From NCBI RefSeq assembly GCF_010093385.1, contig NZ_PDWV01000011.1, positions 1-64,000 of the forward strand: a stretch of 64,000 bases of DNA, in the 5' to 3' direction. A program made the translations under genes and the position numbers. The stretch comes from Pseudoxanthomonas mexicana. Lineage in GTDB: Bacteria > Pseudomonadota > Gammaproteobacteria > Xanthomonadales > Xanthomonadaceae. Shown one piece after another: positions 56,828 to 64,000 of this stretch. Within the stretch, counting starts at the first letter, position 1, and the number at the start of each line of letters is the position of its first letter. The notes under the pieces are model-generated. The model saw only the letters and a program-made list of their open reading frames with translations, was not told the DNA's origin and made no database searches.

Positions 56828-57691
56828 TTGGCTTACAACCTTTCCCCTACCACTCCGCCGGTTTTCAGCCTGCCCGACCATGCGCTGGTGACGCTGGAAG
56901 GCCCGGATGCCGTGGCTTTCGCCCACGCCCAGTTCGCCAACGATGTCGCCGCGCTGGCGCCGGGATGCTGGCAGTGGAACGCGTGGTTGACGCCCAAAGG
57001 GCGCGTGATCGCGGTGTTCGCGCTGGCCAGGCTGGCCGAGGACCGCGTGTGGCTGGTGCTGCCCGACCACCACGCCGAGCTGTTCGCCGAAGCGCTGCGG
57101 CGTTTCGTGTTTAGACGAAAGTTGAAGATCGAAGTCCCCGCGGACAGGGCCATCGGTGGCGCCAACGCCGCGCCCGCGCACGCGCAAGGCAACCTGCTGG
57201 GTACGGCGGGCGACGCCGTTGAACTGGACATGGGGGGCGATGGCGGTCCGCGCACGTTGCGGATCGGCACCGCGGCGCCGGACGACGAGGCTGCACGTCT
57301 CGCGTGGCAGGTGTCGGACCTGCGCCACGGCCTGCCCCGCCTGCCGGCCTCCCAGCGCGAGCAGTGGACGCCGCAGCAACTGGCACTGGACCGGCTGGCC
57401 GCCTACAGCGTGAAGAAAGGCTGTTACCCGGGGCAGGAAATCGTGGCGCGCACGCATTTCCTCGGCAAGGCGAAGCGCTCGCTGCAGTGCTTCGCCGCCG
57501 CGGGCCCTGTCGTGGCCGGCGCCGCCGTTCGTCACGAGGCGCAGGACGTGGGCGAGGTGGTGTGCGTGGCGCCCGATGACGCGCGCACGCTGCTGCTGGC
57601 CGTGATGCCGTTGGACCATGCGGGCACCGGCCTGTCCGCCGAGGGCAACGCACTGGAACGGCTGCCCCTGTACGACGGCCTGCGCCGCTGA
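56828..57691 (+). CDS. ygfZ: Folate-binding protein YgfZ/GcvT-like (Fe-S maturation)
   Basis: 287 aa from TTG 56828; the frame is open from 56777, but that would overlap the divergent DUF1674 gene, and neither start has a good ribosome site. The diagnostic motif K-G-C-Y-x-G-Q is present (SVKKGCYPGQEIVART). YgfZ uses tetrahydrofolate in Fe-S cluster maintenance, fitting its place opposite the sdh operon. Confidence 0.88.
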   Translation: MAYNLSPTTPPVFSLPDHALVTLEGPDAVAFAHAQFANDVAALAPGCWQWNAWLTPKGRVIAVFALARLAEDRVWLVLPDHHAELFAEALRRFVFRRKLKIEVPADRAIGGANAAPAHAQGNLLGTAGDAVELDMGGDGGPRTLRIGTAAPDDEAARLAWQVSDLRHGLPRLPASQREQWTPQQLALDRLAAYSVKKGCYPGQEIVARTHFLGKAKRSLQCFAAAGPVVAGAAVRHEAQDVGEVVCVAPDDARTLLLAVMPLDHAGTGLSAEGNALERLPLYDGLRR

Positions 57692-57709
57692 GGGACAACC
57701 GCGCCGGGA

Positions 57710-57723
57710 TTGATCCACGTCAA
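57710..57723 (+). promoter_or_regulatory. FNR/ANR-like box upstream of the UbiM-like gene
   Basis: TTGATCCACGTCAA matches TTGAT-N4-ATCAA with one mismatch. A -10-like TAGACT at 57745-57750 puts the box centre ~40 bp before the likely start of transcription, the class II activator position. Confidence 0.5.
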
Positions 57724-57781
57724 TGCCGTTCGCGCGTGCCTGCCTAGACTGCCCGGAACCTCCGCAGCAGAAGGCATGCGC

Positions 57782-59011
57782 ATGCATCACGACGTCATCA
57801 TCATCGGCGCCGGCCCGGCCGGCCTGTGCCTGGCCAAGGCACTGTGCGACCTCGACCTGAAGGTGGCGCTGGTGGAGCGTCAGGCGCGTGCCGCAATCGC
57901 CGAACCCGCCTTCGACGGACGCGAGATCGCCCTCACGCACGCCTCGATCCGGCAACTGCGCGATCTCGGCATCTGGCAGCACCTGCCCGACGACGCCGCG
58001 TCGCCCCTGCGCGCCGCGCGGGTGATGGAAGGCGACTGCCTGCACGACATGCGCATCGATGCCGCGCTGGCAGGCAAGTCCGAGCTGGGCATGCTGGTGC
58101 CCAACCAGCGTATTCGCGAGGCGGCGTGGAAGGCGGTGGGCGACATGCCCGGACTGGATTTCTTCGATGGCGCACGCGTGCATGCGGTCCGCACCACCGA
58201 CGACCACGCCTGCGTGACCCTGGGCGACGGCCTGCGACTGGAGGCGCCGCTACTGGTGGCCGCCGACAGCCGGTTCTCGGAGACGCGCCGTGCGATGGGC
58301 ATCGGCGCGGACCAGTACGATTTCGGCAAGAGCATGCTGGTGTGCCGCATGCACCACGAGCAGCCGCACCAGGGCGTGGCGTGGGAATGGTTCGGCCATG
58401 GACAGACGCTGGCCCTGCTGCCGCTGCAGGAACACCAGGCCTCGGTCGTGGTCACCCTGCCGGACAGCGCGGCCAGGCGTCTGGCCGCGCTGGACGTCGA
58501 CGCGTTCGCCCACGAAATGGAGCAGCGCTATGGCCATCGGCTGGGCCACATGCGGCTGGAAAGCAGCCGCCACGTGTATCCGTTGGTGGGTGTTTACGCG
58601 CGACGTTTCGTCGCACGCCGCTTCGCCCTGGCGGGCGATGCGGCGGTCGGCATGCACCCGGTCACCGCGCACGGCTTCAACCTGGGCCTGGACAGCGTGG
58701 CGCGGCTGACGGACATGGCACGCCAGGCCGTGCGTTGCGGTGGCGACCTGGGATGCGCCGAAGGCCTGGCCCGCTACGAGCGGCGGCACCGTCGGGGCAC
58801 GCGGCCGCTGTACCTTGCCACCCGGGCGATCGTGGAGCTCTACACCAACGATCGTGCGCCCGCGCGCGTCGTGCGCGAAACGGTGCTGCGCGCGGGGCGA
58901 CACCTGACGCCCTTCCGGCGCGCCCTGGCCCGCACCCTGGCCGACGACGCTCCGGCGACCCGCCCTCCCCTGCAGCGGCTGCGCGACGGGCTGGCGCTCC
59001 TGCGCCCGTAG
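57782..59011 (+). CDS. ubiM: FAD-dependent ubiquinone-biosynthesis hydroxylase, UbiM-like
   Basis: 409 aa flavoprotein monooxygenase. FAD motif VIIIGAGPAGLCLAKAL at the N-terminus, PAFDGREIALTHASIRQLRDLG typical of the UbiH/UbiF/UbiM group, and the second FAD motif FALAGDAAVGMHPVTAHGFNLGLD. ATG 57782 is chosen (AAGG 7 nt upstream; ATG 57776 would be too close). The UbiM subgroup call is from overall resemblance. Confidence 0.8.
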   Translation: MHHDVIIIGAGPAGLCLAKALCDLDLKVALVERQARAAIAEPAFDGREIALTHASIRQLRDLGIWQHLPDDAASPLRAARVMEGDCLHDMRIDAALAGKSELGMLVPNQRIREAAWKAVGDMPGLDFFDGARVHAVRTTDDHACVTLGDGLRLEAPLLVAADSRFSETRRAMGIGADQYDFGKSMLVCRMHHEQPHQGVAWEWFGHGQTLALLPLQEHQASVVVTLPDSAARRLAALDVDAFAHEMEQRYGHRLGHMRLESSRHVYPLVGVYARRFVARRFALAGDAAVGMHPVTAHGFNLGLDSVARLTDMARQAVRCGGDLGCAEGLARYERRHRRGTRPLYLATRAIVELYTNDRAPARVVRETVLRAGRHLTPFRRALARTLADDAPATRPPLQRLRDGLALLRP

Positions 59012-59059
59012 GCCGCGGGGTGAGCAGAGGCCCCCGCCCGGAACGGGGCGCATGCCCCG

Positions 59060-59605
59060 CTACGCGGCCAGCCAGGCCTCGAAGCGGTCGAGGAACAGCT
59101 GCAGGCGCTTGCGCAGGCGTTCGTCGCTGACGTTGCCATCGGCGTCGATCTGGCCTTCGCGATACTGGATGGCGATTTCCGGCTGCGGAAGGACCGCCAG
59201 GTCCACGGCGGACAGCACGTTGCGAAGGTGCTGCTGCGCCGACACCGTGCCATGCGCTCCCGGCGACGTGCCGATGATCGCCGCGCGTTTGCCCGCGAAT
59301 GAGTTGCTGCCGCCGGGACGCGACCCGATGTCGATGGCGTTCTTCAGGACGCCGGGAATGGAACGGTTGTACTCCGGCGTGACGAACAGCAGCGCGTCGC
59401 AGGCCTCCCCCTGCTGCTTGAAGCGCAGGCCGGCAGCGGGAAACGCCGCGTCGTCGTCCTGGTCGTACAGCGGCAGGTCGCCGATGCCGATCTCCTCGAA
59501 GACGAAGCGGCCGCCCGCCAGCGTCCGCACGGCGTCGGCCAACTGGCGGTTGAAGGAACCGGCGCGCAGGCTGCCGATGAGGAGGCCGATCCGGAGCGTG
59601 GGCAT
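59060..59605 (-). CDS. NADPH-dependent FMN reductase (YieF/ChrR-like)
   Basis: 181 aa flavodoxin-fold quinone/chromate reductase type. LIGSLRAGSFNRQLA (FMN phosphate loop), TPEYNRSIPGVLKNAID and GTSPGAHGTVSAQQHLR are the family motifs. ATG 59605 has GAGGA 6 nt upstream; ATG 59611 is adjacent to it. Confidence 0.92.
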   Translation of the reverse strand: MPTLRIGLLIGSLRAGSFNRQLADAVRTLAGGRFVFEEIGIGDLPLYDQDDDAAFPAAGLRFKQQGEACDALLFVTPEYNRSIPGVLKNAIDIGSRPGGSNSFAGKRAAIIGTSPGAHGTVSAQQHLRNVLSAVDLAVLPQPEIAIQYREGQIDADGNVSDERLRKRLQLFLDRFEAWLAA

Positions 59606-59634
59606 ATCCATTCCTCAGTGAAGGGGAATGGCGA

Positions 59635-61896
59635 TCATGCCAGCCTGTCCGCCGCCGCGACGATGTCCTCATCGCCGGGCAGCACCAGGAACGCCGCGCC
59701 CGCCAGCGGGGTGTAGGTGTCGGCCCCCACCACGCGCTGGAACGGACGCGCATGGTGGCCCGCTTCGGCGATGGCCGTGATGACGCCCTCGCCGACGCCT
59801 GCGGCGTGCCGGCCTTCGTCCACCACCAGGATGCGCTTGGCCGTCTTCGCCTGCGCCGCGATGAAAGCCTCGTTGAGCGGCACCAGCCAGCGCAGGTCGA
59901 CCACGCGCACCTTCCAGCCGTGCCTGCCCTCGATGGTGCGCGCGGCGCGCAGGCTCATCGGCACGCCGTTGCCGTACGTGAAGATGACCAGGTCGTCCGC
60001 ATCCTCGCCGTACACGCGACCTTCGCCGAGCGGCATCGCCTCGTCCTGCGGCGGATACGGGAACAGCCACTGTCCGTCGCCGGCCTCGTGCAGGTCCTTG
60101 GTCATGTACAGCGCGATCGGCTCCAGGAACACGGTGACGCGCCCATCCACCTTCGCCAGCGCGGCCAACGTGCGCAGCATGGTGGCCGCGTCGTCGCCGC
60201 GCGAGGGACAGCCCACGACCAGGCCCGGGATGTCGCGCAGGGCGGTGATCGAGTTGTCGTTGTGGAAATGCCCACCGAAGCCTCGCTGGTAGCCCAGGCC
60301 GGCGATGCGCACGACCATCGGGTTGCGGTACTGGTCGTTGCTGAAGAACTGCAGGCTGGCGGCTTCGCCACGGATCTGGTCGCAGGCGTTGTGGAAGTAC
60401 GCCAGGTACTGGATCTCAGGCAGCGGCAGCATGCCCATGTTGGCATAACCCTGGGCCAGGCCCAGGATCATGGTCTCGTCCAGCAGCGTATTGAACACGC
60501 GGCTGCCCTTGAATGCCTTCTGCAGGCCCTTGGTCACCGTGTACACGCCGCCCTTCTGCGCCACGTCCTCGCCGAACAGCAGCGTTTCGGGGTACTTGCA
60601 GAACAGGTCGTGCAGCGCGTTGTTGATCTGGATGGCAAGGTGCCTGGGCGGCAGCTTCTCCGGCAGTCTGTCCTCGCTGCCGAAGGCGGCCACGCGCCTG
60701 TCGTGCGGCGCCGTGCGTGCCGCCTCGGCCGCCACCGCATCGGGGGTATACGGCGCCAGCGGCGCCATCACCTGCTCCAGCGTGGTGATGCGCGGCCGGC
60801 GGTCGGCGTCCACGGCCGCGGCGAAACAGCGCGCGCGCGTGGCTTCGTACAGCCCGAGCAGCGCGTCCTTCGTCAGCAGTCCCGATTCCAGCGCGATCGC
60901 CGCCGAGCGCAGCAGCGGGTCGGTCGCCTCGACCGCGCACAACTCCTCCAGCGGACGCCACTCGATCTCGAAATCGGTACCCGCGTGACCCATGATCCGG
61001 GTGGTGCGCAGGTGCAGGAACGTCGGCCGGCGCGTACGGCGGCAATGCTCGACGGCCGCCTGCACCTGGCCATAGCCGGCCGCCAGGTCCAGGCCGTCGG
61101 CGTGGAAGTAGTCCAGGTCCGCGCGATCGCGGAAGTTGCGGCCGATCCAGCCGTCGGGCGTCTTCACCGAAATACCGATGCCGTTGTCCTCGCAGACGAA
61201 CAGCACCGGCGCCGGCAGCTTCTGGTACGCGGTCCACGCGGCGGCGTTGAAGGCGGTCTGCGCCGTGGCATGGTTGCTCGAGGCGTCGCCGAACGAACAG
61301 ATCGCGATGCTGTCCTCGGGAATCGGGAGCGCATGGCCGATGCGGCGCGCCTGTTCGATCGCCACCGCGGTACCCAGTGCTTTCGGCAGGTGCGAGGCGA
61401 TGGTCGAGGTCTGCGGCAGCACCCACAACGGCTTGCTGCCCCACACCTTGTGGCGGCCGCCGGACGCCGGGTCCTCGGCGCTTGCGGCGAAGCTCAACGC
61501 CGAGTCCATCACCGGGTCCATGCCGGGCAACTTGCGGAACCGTTCGGCCATGAAACCGCCGCTGCGGTAATGCAGGAATGCGGGGTCGGTGTGGCGCGCC
61601 AGCCGCGCGACCATCGCGTTGCCTTCGTGCCCACTGGAGCCGATGGTGTAGAAGACCTTGTTCTGCACGCGCAGCACGCGCGCCATCAGGTCCAGGTGGC
61701 GGCTGATCAGCTGCGACTCCAGCAGCTCGACGAAGCTGCGCGCATCCAGCGCACTGCCGGGCAGCACGGGATCGGTGGCGGCCGGCGCGCTGCGCACGGG
61801 GCCGTCCCACTCCTTCACGAATTCGATGAAATTCTGGTCGCAGATCTCGGCCCGGTTCAGGCCCTTCATGCGTGCGGGGATCGCTTTCAACGTCAT
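59635..61896 (-). CDS. 2-oxoacid dehydrogenase E1, fused alpha and beta subunits
   Basis: 753 aa. Residues ~1-360 are an E1-alpha type TPP domain (TPP motif CSFGDASSNHATAQTAFN; SSGHEGNAMVARLARHTDPA), and ~415-753 an E1-beta type (LLFGEDVAQKGGVYTVTKGL, LVVDEGRHAAGVGEG). Normally two genes in branched-chain 2-oxoacid dehydrogenases; such fusions occur. No E2 or E3 gene lies nearby, so the substrate is not fixed. Confidence 0.88.
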   Translation of the reverse strand: MTLKAIPARMKGLNRAEICDQNFIEFVKEWDGPVRSAPAATDPVLPGSALDARSFVELLESQLISRHLDLMARVLRVQNKVFYTIGSSGHEGNAMVARLARHTDPAFLHYRSGGFMAERFRKLPGMDPVMDSALSFAASAEDPASGGRHKVWGSKPLWVLPQTSTIASHLPKALGTAVAIEQARRIGHALPIPEDSIAICSFGDASSNHATAQTAFNAAAWTAYQKLPAPVLFVCEDNGIGISVKTPDGWIGRNFRDRADLDYFHADGLDLAAGYGQVQAAVEHCRRTRRPTFLHLRTTRIMGHAGTDFEIEWRPLEELCAVEATDPLLRSAAIALESGLLTKDALLGLYEATRARCFAAAVDADRRPRITTLEQVMAPLAPYTPDAVAAEAARTAPHDRRVAAFGSEDRLPEKLPPRHLAIQINNALHDLFCKYPETLLFGEDVAQKGGVYTVTKGLQKAFKGSRVFNTLLDETMILGLAQGYANMGMLPLPEIQYLAYFHNACDQIRGEAASLQFFSNDQYRNPMVVRIAGLGYQRGFGGHFHNDNSITALRDIPGLVVGCPSRGDDAATMLRTLAALAKVDGRVTVFLEPIALYMTKDLHEAGDGQWLFPYPPQDEAMPLGEGRVYGEDADDLVIFTYGNGVPMSLRAARTIEGRHGWKVRVVDLRWLVPLNEAFIAAQAKTAKRILVVDEGRHAAGVGEGVITAIAEAGHHARPFQRVVGADTYTPLAGAAFLVLPGDEDIVAAADRLA

Positions 61897-61909
61897 GTGC
61901 TCGCTCGGA

Positions 61910-62560
61910 TCAGGAGGACGCCAGGCGCATGGCGACTTCGTCGCTCACGCCGGGCATGGGAACAAAACCCGGCTGCGCGCGCACCCGCGCCAGCCAGTCG
62001 GTGATATGGGGAAACGCGGCCAGGTCGAAACCGCCCTCTGCCGCGCAGTGGGTGTAGGCGAACAGTGCGATGTCGGCCACGCCGTAGTTAGGACCGGTGA
62101 ACCACGCTGCCTGCGCGAGGTGCTTCTCCATCACCGCCAGCGCCTGCATGCCCCGCTCGTGCAGGCGCGGCAGGTCGGCACGACGCGGCGAATCCAGCGG
62201 TGTCCAGCCGCGGATGAAGCGCGCGACGGCGATGTATGGCTCGTGGCTGTACTGCTCGAAGAACAGCCAGCTCAATGCCTGCGCACGCTGCCATGCATCG
62301 GCCGGCAGGTAGGTGCTGCCCTCCGCCAGCCAACAGAGGATGGCGTTCGACTCCACCAGGATGGCGCCATCGGCGCGCTCCAGCATCGGCACCTTGCCGT
62401 TCGGGTTCTTCGCCAGGTATTCGGGCGTGCGGGGGCCGCCGTGGGCGCTGTCGACTTCGATCCACGTGTAGGGCCGGCCCAGCTGCTCGAGCAGCAGGCG
62501 CACCTTGTGGCAGTTGCCCGAGGTGGACATGCCATGGACGGTGACGGGATCAGGCGACAT
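61910..62560 (-). CDS. Glutathione S-transferase family protein
   Basis: 216 aa. Thioredoxin-like N-terminal domain with STSGNCHKVRLLLEQLGRPY and the cis-Pro/GSH site GKVPMLERADGAILVESNAI, then an all-helical C-terminal domain with GVADIALFAYTH. ATG 62560 overlaps the end of the upstream gene by 11 nt. Confidence 0.92.
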   Translation of the reverse strand: MSPDPVTVHGMSTSGNCHKVRLLLEQLGRPYTWIEVDSAHGGPRTPEYLAKNPNGKVPMLERADGAILVESNAILCWLAEGSTYLPADAWQRAQALSWLFFEQYSHEPYIAVARFIRGWTPLDSPRRADLPRLHERGMQALAVMEKHLAQAAWFTGPNYGVADIALFAYTHCAAEGGFDLAAFPHITDWLARVRAQPGFVPMPGVSDEVAMRLASS

Positions 62561-63035
62561 GCGGATGCTCCGGAAGGGCGATGCGGGCGGCCTTGGCGAG
62601 GTCCTTGTCGCGTCCGAATGCGCGCAGGATGCGGCGCTGCTCTTCCAGCGTCGGGATGCACACGGCGATCCCTGCGGCATCGATGCGCATGTCATGGTTC
62701 ACCCGTACGGGCTGCCATCCGGCCTCCGCCAGCAGCTCCAGCCCGCCCATGACTTCCACCGGCATCGGCAGGTGTGCGAAACGCGCGAAGGTGGAACGGA
62801 AGCGGGTTTCGTCCGCGGGTCGGTGAGCCGTATCGACATGGTCGGCCCATGTCTGGCACAAGCGCAGCGCGTCCTGCCGGCTGCAGAGCACGTCAATGTC
62901 CTGCGGCACGATACCGGGGACTCCGGCCAGCGCCAGCGCGGCGCTGCCGATGATCCACCAGGGGTCGCGGAAGGTCCGCGCCATCTGCGGCAGGGCATGG
63001 TGCAGGCCTGCATGCAGTGCGGACGTGGACGTCAC
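62550..63035 (-). CDS. Nucleotidyltransferase-like protein
   Basis: 161 aa with GTG start 63035 overlapping the GNAT stop (GTGA). WWIIGSAALALAGVPGIVPQ followed by DIDVLC has the GSxAL...DxD pattern of minimal nucleotidyltransferases, as in DUF6036/AbiEii-like proteins. No partner HEPN or toxin gene is adjacent. Function unknown. Confidence 0.7.
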   Translation of the reverse strand: MTSTSALHAGLHHALPQMARTFRDPWWIIGSAALALAGVPGIVPQDIDVLCSRQDALRLCQTWADHVDTAHRPADETRFRSTFARFAHLPMPVEVMGGLELLAEAGWQPVRVNHDMRIDAAGIAVCIPTLEEQRRILRAFGRDKDLAKAARIALPEHPHVA

Positions 63036-63583
63036 GGATGCACGGCCTTTCGCGCTTGCCACTGCGTACGCGTCTGGCCCCAGACTTCGACCGGCTTCTC
63101 GTGGTGCGGTTCGGGCAGGCGGTCCATCCGCAGATAGGTCGAACCCAGCTTGGCGGCCACCGTCTTGGAATTGGCGTTGTCCGGATCGATGGTGTGGATC
63201 ACCTCGCTCCAGCCCAGGTGATCGAACGCCCAGTCGGTACTGGCCGCGGCGGCTTCGGGCGCATAGCCCCTGCCCCAGGCTTCGCGCGCGATGCTCCAGC
63301 CCACCTCGGTCCCCGGCCAGCCTTCCGGTTGCCACGGTCCGACCCGGCCGACCCAGCGACCGGTCGCCTTCTCGATCACCGAGAACATGCCGAACCCCTG
63401 CAGGTGCCAGCTGCCGAGCGTCGCGGCGAGGCTCCGCCACGCAGGCGAGCGGGCCTGCATGCCACCGATGAAGCGCGTGGCTTCCTCATCGGCACCGAAC
63501 GCCGCCCAGGCTTCGTAATCGTCCCGTCGCGGCAGCCTCAGCAACAGGCGTGGAGTTTCAAGCTGGAGATCGGAAAGGTCCAT
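63032..63583 (-). CDS. GNAT family N-acetyltransferase (RimJ/RimL type)
   Basis: 183 aa. LETPRLLLRLPRRDDYEAW start, GTEVGWSIAREAWGRGYAPE acetyl-CoA loop and VIHTIDPDNANSKTVAAKLG are the RimJ/RimL-type hallmarks. ATG 63583 gives the standard start. Substrate unknown. Confidence 0.9.
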   Translation of the reverse strand: MDLSDLQLETPRLLLRLPRRDDYEAWAAFGADEEATRFIGGMQARSPAWRSLAATLGSWHLQGFGMFSVIEKATGRWVGRVGPWQPEGWPGTEVGWSIAREAWGRGYAPEAAAASTDWAFDHLGWSEVIHTIDPDNANSKTVAAKLGSTYLRMDRLPEPHHEKPVEVWGQTRTQWQARKAVHP

Positions 63584-63675
63584 CGACGCCACACCATCCC
63601 ACCAGAAATCCGGACACGACGAGCGGCGACGCTCGACTTCGCTGCACCCGCGCCCACGCGCGGGAGCGGACGGCG

Positions 63676-64000
63676 TCAGAACGCGTTGATGCCCGTCAGC
63701 TCGCGGCCGATCACCAGCTGGTGCACGGTTTCGGTGCCCTCGTAGGTGATGACCGACTCCAGGTTGAGCGCGTGGCGGATGGCGGCATGCTCGGTGGTGA
63801 TGCCGGCGCCGCCCAGCAGGTCGCGACATTCGCGCGCGATGTCGATGGCCATGCGGCAGTTGTTCCACTTCGCCAGCGATACCTGCTGCGGCGCCATGGT
63901 GCCGGCGTCCTTCAGCCGCCCCAGCTGCAGCGAGAGCAGCTGCGCCAGGGTGATGCGGCGGGCCATCTCGGCCATCTTGATCTGCGCGCTCTGCGTGGCG
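63676..64000 (-). CDS. gcdH: Glutaryl-CoA dehydrogenase, C-terminal part (runs off window)
   Basis: The last ~107 codons of an acyl-CoA dehydrogenase; the gene continues beyond base 64000. ITLAQLLSLQLGRLKDAGTM, KWNNCRMAIDIARECRDLLG (positions 63808-63867) and the catalytic-Glu segment VITYEGTETVHQLVIGRELTG match GcdH of lysine/tryptophan degradation better than short- or medium-chain dehydrogenases. Partial only because of the window edge. Confidence 0.88.
   Translation of the reverse strand, partial: ATQSAQIKMAEMARRITLAQLLSLQLGRLKDAGTMAPQQVSLAKWNNCRMAIDIARECRDLLGGAGITTEHAAIRHALNLESVITYEGTETVHQLVIGRELTGINAF

Overview
The window is high-GC gammaproteobacterial chromosome, most likely from the Xanthomonadaceae (Lysobacterales). 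I infer this from GyrA with Gln at position 83, the TGTAGGAGCG-type extragenic palindromes, and an integron whose attC sites (CAAGCCGAACCCGCTTCGCGGG type) look like the Xanthomonas-family consensus. The first 19 bases match the Tn5/Nextera mosaic end at 18 of 19 positions, so base 1 is probably a raw contig end carrying leftover library adapter.

Core blocks: an M3 peptidase, cbpA, an Hsp20 and a peroxiredoxin (0-4.6 kb); pbpC with its alpha-2-macroglobulin partner (4.7-12.1 kb); gyrA (12.2-14.9 kb); an FMN-GOGAT-like oxidoreductase and a small membrane protein behind a perfect FNR/ANR box (26.3-28.2 kb); the run comEC-exbB-exbD-msbA-lpxK-kdsB-ptp-NHL-uvrC-pgsA, ending in a Gly-Cys-Gly-Leu tRNA cluster whose uvrC-pgsA-glyW-cysT-leuZ order is also known from E. 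coli (28.2-40.2 kb); sdhAF4-sdhCDAB-MAPEG-sdhE-ygfX-lolC/E-lolD (50.1-56.8 kb); and ygfZ, ubiM, an FMN reductase, a fused 2-oxoacid dehydrogenase E1, a GST, a nucleotidyltransferase-like protein, a GNAT and the end of gcdH (56.8-64 kb).

Two mobile regions stand out. (1) An ~11 kb integrative element (15.2-26.2 kb) sits in tRNA-Val(CAC) between 45-bp direct repeats. It carries a tyrosine integrase, an HTH excisionase-like protein, a D5/DUF5906-type helicase with an 11-bp iteron cluster just downstream, an HK97 capsid, prohead protease, portal and putative small terminase. It has no large terminase, connector, tail or lysis genes. This is the layout of a capsid-encoding phage satellite (compare capsid-forming PICIs), with two membrane-protein accessory genes at the right end. 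(2) A chromosomal integron (40.2-50.1 kb) has a full-length intI and about 21 cassettes, all in + orientation, separated by ~60-bp attC sites. Cassettes encode lipoproteins, small membrane proteins, a TonB-C-like protein, a probable Imm52 immunity protein and orphans. One cassette family, with a TTCGG-rich leader and a 60-aa ORF, occurs three times. The attC sites provide stop codons for most cassette genes and place the next start codon 3-5 nt beyond the site. The integrase stop is 1 nt from the comEC start.

All calls come from reading the sequence without database searches. Family names are recognition by motif and length; satellite status, regulation and cassette function are inference.
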